From Phycisphaerae bacterium (GTDB lineage: Bacteria > Planctomycetota > Phycisphaerae > Phycisphaerales > SM1A02): 64,000 nt of DNA. The translations under genes were made by a program, and so were the position numbers. Shown in pieces: positions 19,527 through 29,178 of the stretch. The stretch covers positions 216,993 to 280,992 of the forward strand of contig JAEUIU010000021.1 of NCBI GenBank assembly GCA_016795065.1. Direction: 5' to 3'. Numbering within the stretch: position 1 is the stretch's first letter; every line of letters starts with the position of its first letter. The notes beneath the pieces were generated by a model. It was not told where the DNA came from. It saw nothing but the letters and a program-made list of their open reading frames with translations, and searched no databases.

Positions 19527-19582
19527 TCCGCGTGTCCGACCTGAGCCCCTTGGTCGCCACAGACAACCCGTTTCTCAGTTCG

Positions 19583-20152
19583 TCAGCCCAAGGCCTTGTC
19601 GCTGCCCGGGCGGTCGCGCAATCGGAGAAGCCCCCGGCTCAAGGCACTCTTCACCGTGCCGAGCGGAGCATTCAATTGCTCCGAGACCTCGCGAAGTGTA
19701 AAGCCTTGCAGATACGTGCGTTCAATCACGCTTCGCTGCAGCTCGGGAAGCTCTCGCAAGCGGTCCTTGAGCCATTGGCGCTGTTCGTCGGTGACCTTAC
19801 CACCCGTCCGTGGATCCCCACGGTCTGAGTCGTTGTTCGGTAGAGCTGGCTCCGCCTCAAGGGTCGCTGCGTCGATTCGGACACCCCTCCGGCGGAGCTT
19901 GTCAATAAGGTGACGACGGGTGATCAGCATCACCCAAGTGACCAACTTGGCGCGCCGGGGGTCGTACCGCTCGGCGGTTCTCCAGAGGCGCACAAAGACC
20001 TCTTGGACCGCATCCTCAGCTTCGGCCCGAGAGGGAAGTGCCTGACGGGCAGCCTTATAAACAAGGGGTCCGAAGCGGTCATACAGCTCTGCGATCGCAG
20101 CATCCTCGCCTGCGGCCACACGCTGCATGAAGTTCCAATCTTCGTCCGCCAT
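19583..20152 (-). CDS. ECF sigma factor, SigK-like
   Basis: The 189-aa protein has region 2 (AIAELYDRFGPLVYKAARQA; AEDAVQEVFVRLWRTAERYD; LVTWVMLITRRHLIDKLRRR) and region 4 (WLKDRLRELPELQRSVIERT; GFTLREVSEQLNAPLGTVKS). It matches group 4 sigma factors of the SigK/RpoE kind. The RskA-like anti-sigma factor lies about 0.65 kb downstream on the same strand. Start 20152 has no strong Shine-Dalgarno. A promoter-like sequence lies at 20249-20221. Confidence 0.93.
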   Translation of the reverse strand: MADEDWNFMQRVAAGEDAAIAELYDRFGPLVYKAARQALPSRAEAEDAVQEVFVRLWRTAERYDPRRAKLVTWVMLITRRHLIDKLRRRGVRIDAATLEAEPALPNNDSDRGDPRTGGKVTDEQRQWLKDRLRELPELQRSVIERTYLQGFTLREVSEQLNAPLGTVKSALSRGLLRLRDRPGSDKALG

Positions 20153-20220
20153 GGGTTTCGAACCGTTTCAGACGGCCCGGACCAAGCACTCTCGCACAAG
20201 CGTTCGCGAGAAAATGTCCT

Positions 20221-20249
20221 AGTCTAAGCCTGTCTCAACAATACGTCAC
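20221..20249 (-). promoter_or_regulatory. Predicted promoter of the sigma factor gene
   Basis: GTGACG (20249-20244, four matches to TTGACA), a 17-bp spacer and TAGACT (20226-20221, four matches to TATAAT) lie about 70 bp upstream of the sigma gene start. Confidence 0.45.
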
Positions 20250-20900
20250 GTACCACGAAACCTCGCAGCCACAACAGTCGGCGACGCGAATTGGCTTCGT
20301 TCCGGTAGAGACCCCACGCGTATTGAAGACGTTCCCACGGAGTAGACCGAACTGCAAACGCAAATTCCCCACTTGCCCAAAAGGCAGGTCGGGAAGGTAC
20401 GGCCATCACCAGCCATGGACGAGGCCACGGCAGAGCATCGAAAGTGGGTCAATCTCCCCCTCCACGATGCCAGCTCCCCAAGGCCCCAGCCACTTCCCCG
20501 GCACTGAGAAAAACAGTACTGGGCAAAATGACGCAGGCTCCGCTGTGGAGCGAATGGCCGGCCACACGATGCGGGCTCGGCAAACACCGGAGTTCCCTCC
20601 TCACAAGGTCCCGGAGCGCCGACTATACCTCGGCTTCTTTCGAGGAAAAGCGAGTGCAGGGTGATTTCTGCCGATTTCGGGTTAGACTCAGGTTGTGTTT
20701 GGGGCTCGTGGTTCCGGATTGTCCGGGCGGGGTTCCATTCCACCGAGAGTCATGACGACAGGTCGCAGCAAACCTGTCACCGTGACTTCGATCTGGGGCA
20801 CCACACGAGCTTCGCAGTGCGAAGTTCGCGCTACGAGATAGCTGTGCGACGACGTTCCCAACGTCACACGCGAGACTCGATCGGTTCACCTCTTCCGAGA
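20250..20900. other. Gene-free region between sigma and pseudopilin genes
   Basis: I find no convincing gene here; the small frames have poor composition. It is divergently flanked and should hold promoters for both sides. Two perfect hairpins precede the pseudopilin start: CTTCGCA-G-TGCGAAG at 20810-20824 and GACGTT-CCC-AACGTC at 20851-20865. A TAGACT box occurs near 20683. Confidence 0.5.
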
Positions 20901-21638
20901 GTGAATGTGATATCGGTCTTGTCGCAGCGCCCCGCGCCACACGCGGGCTTCAGCCTCGTGGAGCTGCTCATCGTCTTACTCATTGTCGTTGTTCTCACGT
21001 CGCTCCTGATGCCAGGACTCCGCGCTGTGCGAGAGACCGCGAACCGGCTGGGGTGCGCGTCGAACCTCCGGCAGATCGGCTGTGCGATCACGGTCTACTC
21101 GACGGACCATGACGAGCGCCTCCCGTTCAGCTATTTCGGGAGCCCAGAGATTCAGCAGTATTCGGAGATGATGGCATTGACCACGGGCGGTGGTCCCACC
21201 GCCTCGAACAGCATGGACGGGCTCGGTCGTCTGCTCCCGCGCGCCGGACACTACCTCGATTGCGCTGGCTGCATGTTCTGCCCGAGTCATCGTGGCGAGC
21301 ACACCATCGAACGATACCAGGCGACGCTTGACAACCCGTGGGCGAGTAGCGAGCGGGCGTTCTCAAACTACCACTACCGTGGCGACGTCGATTCCGAATC
21401 GGGCGTCCGCTACCGGTTCTCCAACGATCACTCCTTCCTGCTCGCAGCCGATGGCCTCCGGACCAAATCCGACTTCAACCACGGCAACGGCTTGAACCTG
21501 CTACACGGGGATTTGGCTGTGACGTGGCTGAGCGATACCGATGGTTCCCTGATCGGTTCGCTCCCTGAAGCGCCAGCCGAATTCCAGCCCCCAGTGTTCG
21601 ACGAACTCTGGACGGATCTGGTCAAGGTCGAGAAGTAA
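20901..21638 (+). CDS. Type II secretion/type IV pilin-like protein (planctomycete prepilin)
   Basis: The 245-aa protein has a short basic leader and a prepilin cleavage/methylation motif, GFSLVELLIVLLIVVVLTSL. The globular part has SNLRQIGCAITVYSTDHDER, the CxxCxFC motif DCAGCMFCPSH and, near the end, FNHGNGLNLLHGDLAVTWLS. The last matches the H-x-G-G...DG C-terminal pattern of DUF1559-type planctomycete pseudopilins. A prepilin peptidase would cut after the Gly. Several GTG codons (20901, 20907) could start the protein. The longer upstream frame lacks protein-like sequence. Confidence 0.83.
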   Translation: MNVISVLSQRPAPHAGFSLVELLIVLLIVVVLTSLLMPGLRAVRETANRLGCASNLRQIGCAITVYSTDHDERLPFSYFGSPEIQQYSEMMALTTGGGPTASNSMDGLGRLLPRAGHYLDCAGCMFCPSHRGEHTIERYQATLDNPWASSERAFSNYHYRGDVDSESGVRYRFSNDHSFLLAADGLRTKSDFNHGNGLNLLHGDLAVTWLSDTDGSLIGSLPEAPAEFQPPVFDELWTDLVKVEK

Positions 21639-21799
21639 ACCAAAGCATTGGGTCCAAAGCGGCCTCCGCTGTTGGATCGGATGCAACTCGCCTCGACCAA
21701 GTCGACGTTGCCGCTCGGTTGCGACGACCGTCCGCGTCGAGGCGCGCGGGGTCACCGGTCTCTTCCGAACGGCTTTTATCGCACCGCTACCCGATTAAC

Positions 21800-22804
21800 T
21801 CAGTCTTGGGAGTCATCACGTCGCAACGTGACGTGCTGCGCGCGATGCACTCGCGATCCGAGATCAAGGAACCGCACCTGTGTTGCCCGGATCGCTGGGC
21901 CAATCAACACGTGATCGATCTGAAGAAGCGGGATGATTCGTGGCCACGATCCCCCGTAGCCTCGTCCGGCATCGTTCCATGCGCTACGGTGGTCCGGAAA
22001 CGCGACCCCCAGCGAGGCACTTCCACGCGGGATGTTGGCATCGCCGACAATGATGTCGACGTCGCCCAACGGCATGCCAGCGAGATCATCCCGCAGCCTC
22101 TCGGCAATGTCCGAGCGAGAGGCCCACGCCTCCGAAGGCAAGTCAATCGGCATCACCGTCAGCGGCTCGCCGCGCCAAACCGTCCGCACCAGAGCCGCGA
22201 TTCGGCCTTTCGCAGAGGTGACGACACGAGCTTCCGTCACCGGAAGTCGGCTCGCGACCAGAAACCAGCCGAGGTTGATCACGTCGTAACCAGCAGCTTG
22301 CCAAGCCTCCCCTCGACCGTCGGCGAACAATTTGTAGGGATTCGAAATGACAGCGATGTCAGGCTCGAGCTCAAGGAGGCGTTCCGCGGCGTCAGCGCCC
22401 CCAAGTGATCCGGGCCAACTGGCGTTCCACTGGACGAGCTGAAGTCCGTCCGCATGCGGGTTCCATCGTCGGAAACCAACGTCTCGAAGGCAGATTCCAA
22501 CCACCATCGAAAGGCAAGGAAGGCACCACGACCACCGGCCGCAACGCCTCAGGAAGCTCGATCGGGTACCCCGATCAGGCTGCATCAGGGCAATCGTCGC
22601 TGCCGGTAGCGCCAGCCCGGCGAGGACCGGATGCGGAATCCACCAGATGAACTGGGACCAATGGAAGCGATCCGTCAGGGCAAGCCCAACGAGCCAGCAG
22701 AATGCGGCCGTCGCCGCGAGGTATCTGGAAGCCCACGCTAGCCGGGAAGGCCAAGGACGTTGCACCGGCCAACGGAGGCCTTCGCACCCGTGCTCGCGGC
22801 TCAA
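21800..22804 (-). CDS. Membrane-anchored endonuclease/exonuclease/phosphatase-family protein
   Basis: The 334-aa protein has two or three N-terminal membrane helices (YLAATAAFCWLVGLALTD; PHPVLAGLALPAATIALM; WCLPCLSMVVGICL) and then an EEP domain. It has LQLVQWNASWP (Asn127), VDIIVGDANIPRG (GDxN at 254-257) and LLQIDHVLIG (Asp297-His298). The position that normally holds the metal-binding Glu (DIVxLQE) reads EPDIAVISNPYK, so Asn155 replaces Glu. The protein may therefore be non-catalytic or use another residue. The likely start is TTG, overlapping the stop of the phosphatase gene upstream (TTGA). Confidence 0.75.
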   Translation of the reverse strand: MSREHGCEGLRWPVQRPWPSRLAWASRYLAATAAFCWLVGLALTDRFHWSQFIWWIPHPVLAGLALPAATIALMQPDRGTRSSFLRRCGRWSWCLPCLSMVVGICLRDVGFRRWNPHADGLQLVQWNASWPGSLGGADAAERLLELEPDIAVISNPYKLFADGRGEAWQAAGYDVINLGWFLVASRLPVTEARVVTSAKGRIAALVRTVWRGEPLTVMPIDLPSEAWASRSDIAERLRDDLAGMPLGDVDIIVGDANIPRGSASLGVAFPDHRSAWNDAGRGYGGSWPRIIPLLQIDHVLIGPAIRATQVRFLDLGSRVHRAQHVTLRRDDSQD

Positions 22805-23862
22805 CGTTGGTCCCCCGAAGGCGACACATCCACGTCAAACTCGCGATCAGCAGCGCGACAAGCCTCGACCGCACGGGCATGCAGCCACGGCGCAGCACAG
22901 AGAATCCCGCGATTGCCCTCGATCTGTCTCCCTCGTCCGAAGCGCAGCGGAACGCCATCGCAATCGGTCATGATTGCTCCGGCCTCCTCCGCGAATACGA
23001 CTGCCCCAGCGTAGTCCCACACCATGTCCCGGTTTCGCTCGCGTTCGCGCGATGCCAGCCGCACGGCAAGGTCTGCCTCCCCTGCCGCCACCAGCACAAA
23101 CTTGCATTGACTCTCCATCGGCCGTGCTGAGAGCGGCGCGCCCAGCAGTTCTCCAATGCGGCGCAGCCTCGACTTCGCCCGATCCGACGCGCCTGACGAT
23201 TCGCAGGCGATGAGTGTTGACCTGTTGTTTCCAGTCGCCAGCATCGCGACGGGCGGTACGCTGAAGTCACCAAGGTCCCAAAGCCAGGTGCCGCCACCAC
23301 GCACGGCTCCCATGAGCCAGCCGCGAGGGCCAAGTCGAGGACAGCCTGCAAGGCCGAGAACGGGAATGCCGTCGCGAACGAGAGCGAGACAGACACAGTA
23401 CTGCTGTCCGCGCATGTAGCCCCGCGTTCCGTCGATCGGATCAATGATCCAGTGTTGGCTCGACGTGCCGTCCGCGTTGCCGCTCTCGATCGCCTCGTCG
23501 ATGTCGCTGTCGGACTCGCCCGGCGTAGCGAGCCTGGCGAACTCATGCACATGACTCCGCAATTCCGAACCCTGAGGTCCGGTGAAGACGGCGGTTGACT
23601 CTTCCCCAACCACGGGGATCGCCCCGTATCGCTTCGTCAGCGCGCGGACGAGAAAAGCCTGAAGCGCCATGTCGGCGGCGGTCACGGGGCTGGCATCGGC
23701 CTTCGAGCTCGACCCGCGGTCCTTCCCTTTCAGCAACTCCCCGAAGCGGATGGCCCAAAAGGTCGCTTCCACAACAGACGCGACGGCTCCCGCAAACTCA
23801 CCGAGGGCGGGGGGCATCACGAGGGACGAAGAAGTTGGCCACGGATGGGGACCACGAGGCAT
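22801..23862 (-). CDS. Inositol monophosphatase superfamily, CysQ/Hal2-like 3'(2'),5'-bisphosphate nucleotidase
   Basis: The 353-aa protein carries the metal-binding motifs of the family: VVGEES (Glu87, Glu88), WIIDPIDGTRGYMRGQQY (Asp141, Asp144) and WDYAGAVVFAEEAGAIMTD. The DPIDGT(K/R)GF/YxRGxQ form is typical of Hal2/CysQ, which hydrolyse PAP to AMP, rather than of inositol phosphatases. The substrate is inferred. Start 23862 is uncertain; an ATG at 23817 is an alternative and neither has a good Shine-Dalgarno. Confidence 0.87.
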   Translation of the reverse strand: MPRGPHPWPTSSSLVMPPALGEFAGAVASVVEATFWAIRFGELLKGKDRGSSSKADASPVTAADMALQAFLVRALTKRYGAIPVVGEESTAVFTGPQGSELRSHVHEFARLATPGESDSDIDEAIESGNADGTSSQHWIIDPIDGTRGYMRGQQYCVCLALVRDGIPVLGLAGCPRLGPRGWLMGAVRGGGTWLWDLGDFSVPPVAMLATGNNRSTLIACESSGASDRAKSRLRRIGELLGAPLSARPMESQCKFVLVAAGEADLAVRLASRERERNRDMVWDYAGAVVFAEEAGAIMTDCDGVPLRFGRGRQIEGNRGILCAAPWLHARAVEACRAADREFDVDVSPSGDQR

Positions 23863-24280
23863 GGGCTGCGAGCGTATCGCTTCGAGGCGGGGGTGTTCAT
23901 GCCAGAACGGCAGGAGAAAATGAATCTCCGCTGCATTCCGGAACTGCTCGGCAGGCGGCGCCGCTTTGGGGACCAGAGACCAACTCGGCCAGGGCAGCGT
24001 CGGAAGGGGGCAGAGAAGTCGATCCCCTCGCCACGCTCCTTGCCCCCCTCCCATTGATGTTTGGCACCGGAGTTGCCTGTCCCCGCTCGTCTTCGCGACG
24101 CCAGCCGCTGGCCGCGAGCCTCATACCAAGAGCCTCGACCGTCCCCCTGCACCACCTTCAGGTTTGACCCCGATACGGGCCGAACCCGCAAGTACGACCG
24201 GGGCCGGTCTCCGACGCTTCGAATATGGTTCGTTGAGAGGTTGCGAAGGTCATCGGCACTCGAGAAGGAAGGAACCCCCC
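23863..24280. other. Divergent upstream region of dnaK
   Basis: I see no gene here. No CIRCE element (TTAGCACTC-N9-GAGTGCTAA) is present, so HrcA control of dnaK is not supported. A TTGACC hexamer (24164-24169) lacks a well-spaced -10. The dnaK Shine-Dalgarno GAAGGAAGG is clear. Confidence 0.5.
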
Positions 24281-26206
24281 ATGGCAAACCCCGGCTCCGG
24301 CAAGATCATCGGTATTGACCTCGGCACCACCAACTCCGTGGTCGCCATCATGGAAGGTGGCCAGCCGAAGGTCCTCATTAACTCCTCCGGCAACCGAACT
24401 ACCCCATCGGTCGTCGGCTTCACCGACAAGGGTGAACGGCTGGTCGGCCAGGCCGCAAAGCACCAGCAGGTCACCAATCCCAAGAACACCGTCTTCTCGA
24501 TTAAGCGGTTTATGGGCCGCCGGCACAACGAAGTGCAGCACGAAGAGAAGCTCGTCCCCTACGGTGTCGTTGGCGGACCGAGCGAGCTGGTGAAGGTCGA
24601 CATCCGCGGCAAGCAGTACACGCCGCCGGAGGTCTCGGCCATGATCCTCCAGGAGCTCAAGAAGGTGGCCGAGGATTACCTCGGCGAGAAGGTCGAGCGG
24701 GCGGTCATCACCGTCCCGGCCTACTTCAACGACAGCCAGCGCCAGGCGACGAAGGATGCCGGTGAGATCGCCGGCCTCAAGGTCGAGCGCATCATCAACG
24801 AGCCAACCGCCGCGGCCCTCGCCTACGGCCTCGAGAAGAAGAAGAACGCCCGCATCGCGGTCTTCGACCTTGGCGGTGGTACCTTCGACGTCTCGATCCT
24901 CGACGTCGGCGACGGCGTCTTCGAAGTCCTCTCGACCAACGGCGACGGCCACCTCGGTGGCGATGACTTCGACCAGCGGCTCATCGAGCACCTCGCTGAG
25001 GAGTTCCGCAAGAAGGAAGGCATCGACATCAAGAAGGATGCGATGGCCCTCCAGCGTCTCAAGGAAGCGGCCGAGAAGGCCAAGATCGAACTCTCCACCC
25101 AAATGGAGACGACGGTCAACCTGCCCTTCATCACCGCCGACCAGAACGGTCCGAAGCACCTGCAGGTGACCCTCAGCCGGGCCAACTTCGAGCGGATGTG
25201 CGACGACCTCTTCACCCGCCTCCGTGGCCCCTGCGAGCAGGCCCTCCGCGACGCGAAGCTCAAGCCCACCGACGTCCAAGAAGTCGTCCTCGTCGGCGGA
25301 TCGATCCGCATCCCCAAGGTCCAGGAGATCGCCAAGGAGATCTTCCAGACCAAGGAGCTCGACAAGAGCATCAACCCCGACGAGGTCGTCGCCATCGGCG
25401 CCGCCATCCAGGGCGGTGTCCTCCAAGGTGAGGTCAAGGACGTTCTCCTCCTCGACGTCACCCCGCTTTCCCTCGGCGTCGAGACCCTTGGCGGCGTGAT
25501 GACCAAGCTCATCGAGCGCAACACGACGATTCCGGCGAGCAAGAAGGAGACATTCTCGACCGCCTCCGACAACCAGACGTCGGTGACGATCCATGTCCTG
25601 CAGGGCGAGCGCGAGTTTGCCAACGACAACCGCAGCCTCGGCCGCTTCGACCTTGCCGGCATCGCCGCCGCACCGCGCGGCATGCCTCAGATCGAGGTGG
25701 AGTTCGCCATCGACGCCAACGGCATCCTCAATGTCACGGCGACCGACCGGAACACCGGCAAGAAGCAGGAGATCAAGATCACCGGCAGCTCCGGCCTCTC
25801 GAAGGACGACATCGAGCGCATGAAGACTGATGCCGAGGCGAACGCCGCGGCCGACCGGGCCCGCCGCGAGCTGATCGACCTGAAGAACCAGGCCGACGGC
25901 ATCGTCTACCAGACCAAGAAGCAGCTCAGCGAGCACGGCGGCAAGCTCTCCGGCGAGTCGCGCAGCAAGATCGAGTCCGCGGTCTCCAACCTCGAGGACA
26001 AGATCAAGGGCGACGACAAGTCGGCGATCGAGGCGGCGATGAAGACCCTCTACGGTTGCATCGACGAACTCAACAAGGCCGCCTCGACCGGCGGTGACGC
26101 CGGAGCCTCTGGGGCAGCCGGTGCAGGCCAAGCGGCGGGCGCGGCTGGATCCGGCAAGAAGGACGACGTCATCGACGCCGAGTTCGAGGTCAAGGACGGG
26201 AACTGA
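24281..26206 (+). CDS. dnaK: Molecular chaperone DnaK (Hsp70)
   Basis: DnaK is an ATP-dependent folding chaperone working with DnaJ and GrpE. The protein has 641 aa. The ATPase domain has [40 protein letters not shown] and [20 protein letters not shown]. The linker and substrate domain start at [19 protein letters not shown], and a lid follows. The end is [14 protein letters not shown], close to the common EEVD-like bacterial end. GAAGGAAGG lies 8 nt upstream of the ATG. No dnaJ or grpE is adjacent. Confidence 0.98.
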   Translation: MANPGSGKIIGIDLGTTNSVVAIMEGGQPKVLINSSGNRTTPSVVGFTDKGERLVGQAAKHQQVTNPKNTVFSIKRFMGRRHNEVQHEEKLVPYGVVGGPSELVKVDIRGKQYTPPEVSAMILQELKKVAEDYLGEKVERAVITVPAYFNDSQRQATKDAGEIAGLKVERIINEPTAAALAYGLEKKKNARIAVFDLGGGTFDVSILDVGDGVFEVLSTNGDGHLGGDDFDQRLIEHLAEEFRKKEGIDIKKDAMALQRLKEAAEKAKIELSTQMETTVNLPFITADQNGPKHLQVTLSRANFERMCDDLFTRLRGPCEQALRDAKLKPTDVQEVVLVGGSIRIPKVQEIAKEIFQTKELDKSINPDEVVAIGAAIQGGVLQGEVKDVLLLDVTPLSLGVETLGGVMTKLIERNTTIPASKKETFSTASDNQTSVTIHVLQGEREFANDNRSLGRFDLAGIAAAPRGMPQIEVEFAIDANGILNVTATDRNTGKKQEIKITGSSGLSKDDIERMKTDAEANAAADRARRELIDLKNQADGIVYQTKKQLSEHGGKLSGESRSKIESAVSNLEDKIKGDDKSAIEAAMKTLYGCIDELNKAASTGGDAGASGAAGAGQAAGAAGSGKKDDVIDAEFEVKDGN

Positions 26207-26262
26207 ATCCCAACCGGGCGGTGAGTCACCTCGGACTGCCGACCTCGCACCCCTCTGATCAA

Positions 26263-26300
26263 GACAACGCCGGAGCCCTTCACCGGGCTCTGGCGTTGTC
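26263..26300 (+). terminator. Hairpin between dnaK and a convergent sigma gene
   Basis: GACAACGCC-G-GAGCCC pairs with GGGCTC-T-GGCGTTGTC around a 6-nt loop, a 16-bp stem with one mismatch. The genes converge, so it may act on both strands. The T-tract is weak. Confidence 0.6.
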
Positions 26301-26358
26301 GTTGGCGAACAGCCTGCGGCAGAGCCTTCGTCCACCACCGTCGCCGTCAGGTTCGCTC

Positions 26359-27084
26359 TCACTTTCCGATGAGCAGGGCCTTCACGTAGCGGCACTCGGC
26401 CTCGCGATCCGCCTGATCCGAGCAGCCGAAGCCCGCACGCCGTTCGACGTGACGAACAACCCGTCGGTGCACCGTCTCGATGCGATCGGCGGCGGTGCGA
26501 GGATCGAGTCCGATGGCCTGACCTATCTCGGTCAGCGACGGCACCGGACCTCCGCTACGCACAGGCAGGATCCGATGGCGCTCAAACGCCTCCCAATGGA
26601 GCTCTTGCCCCTTTCGGCGGCATTCCGCTTCGGCATCGCGCAGGGCGTCCTCGAGAAGTGCGTGGGCCCACGCCCGATCAAACGCCTCGTCCGGACCATG
26701 ATCTTGAACCACCAGATCAATCGCATCCAGTGCGGCGGGGTCCCCAAACGAAAGGGACCGGGGCCGGTCGCCGCTTCTCCCCCGCTCCTTCCGGATCGCA
26801 TCGACCCGGAAATGGGCGAGGGAGGTGCGAAGGAACGAGCGGAACGAGCCACGTTCCTCACGGGCGCTAGTCAGGAACCGCCCATCGAGGACATGGCGGG
26901 CGAAGAACTCCTGGGCGAGATCCTCCGCGTCGAGGCGGTCACAGCCGAGTTGCCGGAGGAATGCGTAGGTCGGCCGAAAGTATCGTGCACAAAGTTCGGC
27001 TCGCGCTGCGGGATCTTCCGCCGCGCTCCGTACCAACATCCACGAGGTCACCGGAAACTCTTGGTTGGATTCGTTGTCGGCCAC
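26359..27084 (-). CDS. ECF-type sigma factor (kinase-associated)
   Basis: The 241-aa protein (GTG start) has region 2 (RAELCARYFRPTYAFLRQLG; DAEDLAQEFFARHVLDGRFL; SFRSFLRTSLAHFRVDAIRK) and a region 4 helix-turn-helix (LTEIGQAIGLDPRTAADRIE). Its length and the long insert between the regions fit planctomycete ECF groups linked to Ser/Thr kinases. A kinase gene starts 33 bp away on the other strand. No anti-sigma gene is adjacent, so the kinase may regulate it (inference). Confidence 0.88.
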   Translation of the reverse strand: MADNESNQEFPVTSWMLVRSAAEDPAARAELCARYFRPTYAFLRQLGCDRLDAEDLAQEFFARHVLDGRFLTSAREERGSFRSFLRTSLAHFRVDAIRKERGRSGDRPRSLSFGDPAALDAIDLVVQDHGPDEAFDRAWAHALLEDALRDAEAECRRKGQELHWEAFERHRILPVRSGGPVPSLTEIGQAIGLDPRTAADRIETVHRRVVRHVERRAGFGCSDQADREAECRYVKALLIGK

Positions 27085-27103
27085 GGTCCCCCGAGTGGAT
27101 CAC

Positions 27104-27109
27104 TAGACA
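27104..27109 (+). promoter_or_regulatory. TAGACA box before kinase gene
   Basis: It ends 8 bp before the ATG at 27118, inside the 33-bp divergent gap. It is a near-match to a TAnnnT -10 with leaderless spacing. Confidence 0.3.
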
Positions 27110-27117
27110 ACCACCGA

Positions 27118-29178
27118 ATGCTCACGCCTGATCAAGCCCGCACGATAGCCGAATCGCTCTTCGGTTCGACAACGGATCCGCCACCTTTGGCGAATCTCCA
27201 GACCGTGGGGCCCTATCGGATCGTCCGCGAGTTGGCTCGGGGAGGGATGGGCGTGGTCTATCTGGCGACCCGCTCCGAGGGCAGTTTCTCGGAAGAGACC
27301 GAGGTTGAAGCGTCAGTCGCGATCAAGGTCATTCACGCATCGCACTCCTCCCTCGCGGCGAAAGATCGGCTTCGCCGCGAGACTGCGATTCTGGAACGGC
27401 TCAACCACCCTTCCATCGCGAAGATCCTCGGCGCGGGGACGTTGCCGGAGGACGGCCGCCCCTGGTTCGCGATGGAGTACGTCGTTGCAGGCCTGCCAAT
27501 CACCGAATTCGCTCGTACGCGTTCCCTCGACCGGCGGGCCACCATCAATCTGTTCCTGAAGGTCTGCGAAGCGGTTGAGCATGGCCATCAGAAGGGCATC
27601 ATCCATCGCGACCTCAAGCCTTCGAACATCCTGATCGATCAGGTTCTCGAGATCCCCAAGGTCATCGACTTCGGCGTTGCCCGCTCGACCGATATCGATA
27701 TCGCCGCGACCACGACCATGACCTCGGTCGGAGAGGTCGTGGGGACGCTTCGATACATGAGTCCGGAGCAGTGCGAGGGAGATCCGACGCGCATCGAAAC
27801 GCGCACCGATATCTACGCCTTGGGGGTCATCCTGCACGAGCTCCTATGTGGTCGGATGCCCTACGAGGTCCCGACCCACAGCATTTTCGCCGCGGCTAAC
27901 GCGATCCGAACCCAACCGCCGCTCCTCGATACTGACCACACACTCGATGGAACGCTGGCGACCATCCTCCGCACGGCCCTTGCCAAAGACGCCGCGTCGC
28001 GCTATCGAAGCGTCGATGCCTTTGGGCGCGATCTGCGGAGTTACCTCGATGGTGACCCGATCGCAGCAGCGCCACCCGGCGTGTGGACGCGCACCACGCG
28101 CTGGGTGGCCCGCCATCCGACCTTGACTGCGATCGCCCTCTTCGCGTGCCTGAGCTGCGTCACGATTGCGTCCGGACTTCTCACCCGCCGCTACCTTCAG
28201 AACGTGGTCGAGATCGTCCGCCGCCAAGACAGTCGGTACCTGGATCTCTGCGATGGGCTTGGCTTCACCCATCGCACCTTCGATTCGCACATGCCGCGCG
28301 GCATCGATGCTGCGGAACTCCTCCCGCGCGACGAGGCCCATGGGCACCCCCCGCTGCTCCTCCTGGCGATGAGTCATGACGCTCCCGTCGAGCACGCTGG
28401 AAAGCTCCTCGCCTACGCCCCCGACGGCGGGGAGCAGCCGCTCTGGATCAGTGGGGTGCGCGCTACTGACTGTCCGGACACCGATCCCGAAACGGTTGCG
28501 AAGGTCAACGCCGGCCGCTTCTTCATCCACTCGATCCTCATTGCCGACGTGTTCCCTGACCTCCCTGGCGACGAGATCATCGCCGTCCACGATCACTCAC
28601 CGGGTCCCTTTGGCGTGGTCCGGGTCATCGATCGCGATGGCTCGCTTCTCTATCAGTCCTGGCATCGCGGCGCGATCCGAGCCCCGTTCTGGTCACCGGC
28701 GGCGCGACAACTCTGCATCACGGGATGGAACAACGAAGGCGCCTGGGAGGATCGCGTCGGCGGCGAGCGCATGCCCGCCGGCGTTCGGCCGCTCTTCATC
28801 TGTGGGCTTCGGCCAACCAACGACGGCGGCACCTCTCGTTGGATCGCCACTGGAGACGCCGCTCGCGAGCACGAACGTCAGCCGGCCTGGTATCGCGTCC
28901 TGTTGCCCTCGCGGTTTGCCGAGTGCATGAACGATGGGGTGCACTTCTTCTTTTCGCCGCGCAGCCAAGTCGGCTCGGGAATCGTCCGCTTCGAAATGCA
29001 CGTAGGAGGCAGCGGTGAAGGCGTGACCGTCGTCATCGACGGCGAAGGCAACGAGATCATCGGGGAGCGCATGCCAAGCGATTCCTATCGCCAGAACCCT
29101 AAACTACCCCCGGTGAGCGAAACCGAACTGCTGTGGGGCCCGATGCCTCCGCGATGCACAACACCTGTGACGGGGTGA
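27118..29178 (+). CDS. Membrane Ser/Thr protein kinase with extracytoplasmic domain of unknown type
   Basis: The 686-aa protein has a kinase domain at about residues 30-310: glycine loop ARGGMGVVYLA, Lys70 in VAIKVIHAS, catalytic HRDLKPSN (163-170), DFG at 184-186, and MSPEQCEGDP. One membrane helix follows at about 336-355. The C-terminal 320 residues (SHDAPVEHAGKLLAYAPDGG; LPGDEIIAVHDHSPGPFGVV; APFWSPAARQLCITGWNNEG) may be a beta-propeller sensor. No TPR repeats are seen, unlike the other two kinases here. It is divergent from the sigma gene at 27084. Confidence 0.92.
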   Translation: MLTPDQARTIAESLFGSTTDPPPLANLQTVGPYRIVRELARGGMGVVYLATRSEGSFSEETEVEASVAIKVIHASHSSLAAKDRLRRETAILERLNHPSIAKILGAGTLPEDGRPWFAMEYVVAGLPITEFARTRSLDRRATINLFLKVCEAVEHGHQKGIIHRDLKPSNILIDQVLEIPKVIDFGVARSTDIDIAATTTMTSVGEVVGTLRYMSPEQCEGDPTRIETRTDIYALGVILHELLCGRMPYEVPTHSIFAAANAIRTQPPLLDTDHTLDGTLATILRTALAKDAASRYRSVDAFGRDLRSYLDGDPIAAAPPGVWTRTTRWVARHPTLTAIALFACLSCVTIASGLLTRRYLQNVVEIVRRQDSRYLDLCDGLGFTHRTFDSHMPRGIDAAELLPRDEAHGHPPLLLLAMSHDAPVEHAGKLLAYAPDGGEQPLWISGVRATDCPDTDPETVAKVNAGRFFIHSILIADVFPDLPGDEIIAVHDHSPGPFGVVRVIDRDGSLLYQSWHRGAIRAPFWSPAARQLCITGWNNEGAWEDRVGGERMPAGVRPLFICGLRPTNDGGTSRWIATGDAAREHERQPAWYRVLLPSRFAECMNDGVHFFFSPRSQVGSGIVRFEMHVGGSGEGVTVVIDGEGNEIIGERMPSDSYRQNPKLPPVSETELLWGPMPPRCTTPVTG

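Noticed and set aside
24040..24280. CIRCE element or sigma-32 promoter before dnaK
   Set aside because: No TTAGCACTC half-sites and no CTTGAAA/CCCCAT pair are found at suitable distance.
24158..26395. A 745-codon open frame antisense to dnaK
   Set aside because: The sense strand encodes textbook DnaK. The antisense frame is open because of GC-rich codon use, and its Asp/Leu/Val/Gly-dominated composition is typical of such shadows.
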